Part shown: in pieces, positions 63,523 to 64,000 of the stretch
How positions within the stretch are numbered: position 1 is the first letter of the stretch
Layout of the letters: each line of letters starts with the position of its first letter
Origin: Eutreptiella sp. 'Long Island Sound 2002'
Taxonomy: Eukaryota > Euglenozoa > Euglenophyceae > Eutreptiales > Eutreptiaceae
Reading direction: 5' to 3'
NCBI GenBank assembly: GCA_964036045.1
Contig: OZ038379.1
Span: 16,785,317 to 16,849,316, forward strand
Length of the DNA stretch: 64,000 nt
Made by a program: the position numbers and the translations under genes
The notes under the pieces: model-generated
Database searches by the model: none
Told to the model about the DNA's origin: nothing
The model's input: the letters and a program-made list of their open reading frames with translations, nothing else

Positions 63523-64000
63523 TTCGGTATCGATACAACCGACCGCACTGCGGTATAGGCCTCTTCCGGGTCTGAGTCCGACTTCTCCTCGTCCGATATG
63601 CCGTCTTCATCGTCGTGGGGTGTGCTTCCCACCGATAATCTTCGGAAATTTGCGGCATCAGCCGGGCTCTTGTCGCTACCGGCCCCCATTCTTGGAAAAT
63701 CCGACCCAACCGGACCATCATATTGGTCCGCGATGTGATCCATGACCCTCGCCACGAACTCATCTTTCTCGTACTTGCCGGTGACCAACATCTTGTCATC
63801 CCACCAATGCGGAGATGTGACCCTGGCCCGCCCCTTCTTCGCTGCCACGCGGTCGTGCATCCCCATCCGCATGTAGTTGACGACGTCGTCGATCTCGGCG
63901 TGGGACAGGACGTCAATGCCATCAATTGGCTGATCCGTCCCCTCCTTGGGCTCAAACATGACCCGCATGGGCACCGCCTCAACCCTACGGATGAATGCTT
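63523..64000 (-). pseudogene. E4 pol: linker between Dam-like domain and RT, cut by window end
   Basis: The minus strand encodes MRVMFEPKEG...HAEID, PHWWDDKMLVTGKYEKDEFVARVMDHI and an acidic stretch ending AVRSVVSIPK at the E1 insertion. It matches 46,547-47,024 with a few substitutions. It is the E4 sequence upstream of E1; the protease and gag of E4 should lie to the right of the window. The residue following SIPK in E4 is found at 22,800 (QAAEE). Confidence 0.88.

Overview
This is eukaryotic nuclear DNA, probably from a protist or alga with a large, repeat-rich genome. It holds eukaryotic LTR retrotransposons with chromodomains, non-LTR-style insertions with target-site duplications (TSDs), and strong Kozak starts. 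I see no bacterial operon, no CRISPR array, no rRNA gene, no credible tRNA gene and no convincing single-copy host gene. I cannot name the species. | Layout: 1-10.5 kb is low-coding DNA with homopolymer tracts, short tandem repeats, a 1.1-kb element with terminal inverted repeats (TIRs) and a tRNA-like dimer. From about 10.5 kb to the right edge, almost everything is one nested stack of transposable elements. The outermost is E4, a minus-strand Ty3/gypsy chromovirus. Its 3' LTR lies at 11,475 and below, and its pol is split into three segments (64,000-63,523; 22,805-20,074; 12,397-11,872). | Insertions into E4: (1) E5, 12,402-20,069, plus strand, a 2.2-kb non-autonomous LTR element (TSD CTCT). 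It was itself hit by G1a, 14,102-19,542, a 5.4-kb GC-rich, T-poor element with a 17-bp TSD and a (TCAAACC)n tail. (2) E1, 22,806-46,546, minus strand (TSD TTCGG on the plus strand), a gag-protease element with 786-bp LTRs. It was hit by E3, 25,937-43,133, plus strand (TSD ATAC), a 17.2-kb chromovirus with 2,985-bp LTRs. (3) A second G1 copy (G1b, 47,344-51,112) sits between two copies of a roughly 2.4-kb piece of E4/E1. This looks like one insertion with an extraordinarily long TSD. The right-hand duplicate was then hit by E2, 51,956-62,720, minus strand (TSD TCTAC on the plus strand), a young 10.8-kb chromovirus with 532-bp LTRs. Removing each insertion with one TSD copy reconnects the reading frame underneath, which supports the reconstruction. 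| Biology: E3 and E5 lack a tRNA primer site. Bases directly after their 5' LTR are a perfect 11- or 12-nt reverse complement of a site about 100 nt upstream inside the LTR, which is the Tf1-type self-priming arrangement. E1 and E2 instead carry a primer site resembling the 3' end of initiator-Met tRNA. E2 and E3 each have one uninterrupted frame (2,740 and 3,106 codons) for gag, protease, a Dam-methylase-like domain, RT, RNase H, integrase and chromodomain. Each frame is broken only by TAA or TAG codons and ends in TGA, and gag and pol are separated by GCC-TAG in both. The Dam-like domain between protease and RT is visible in at least four divergent copies.
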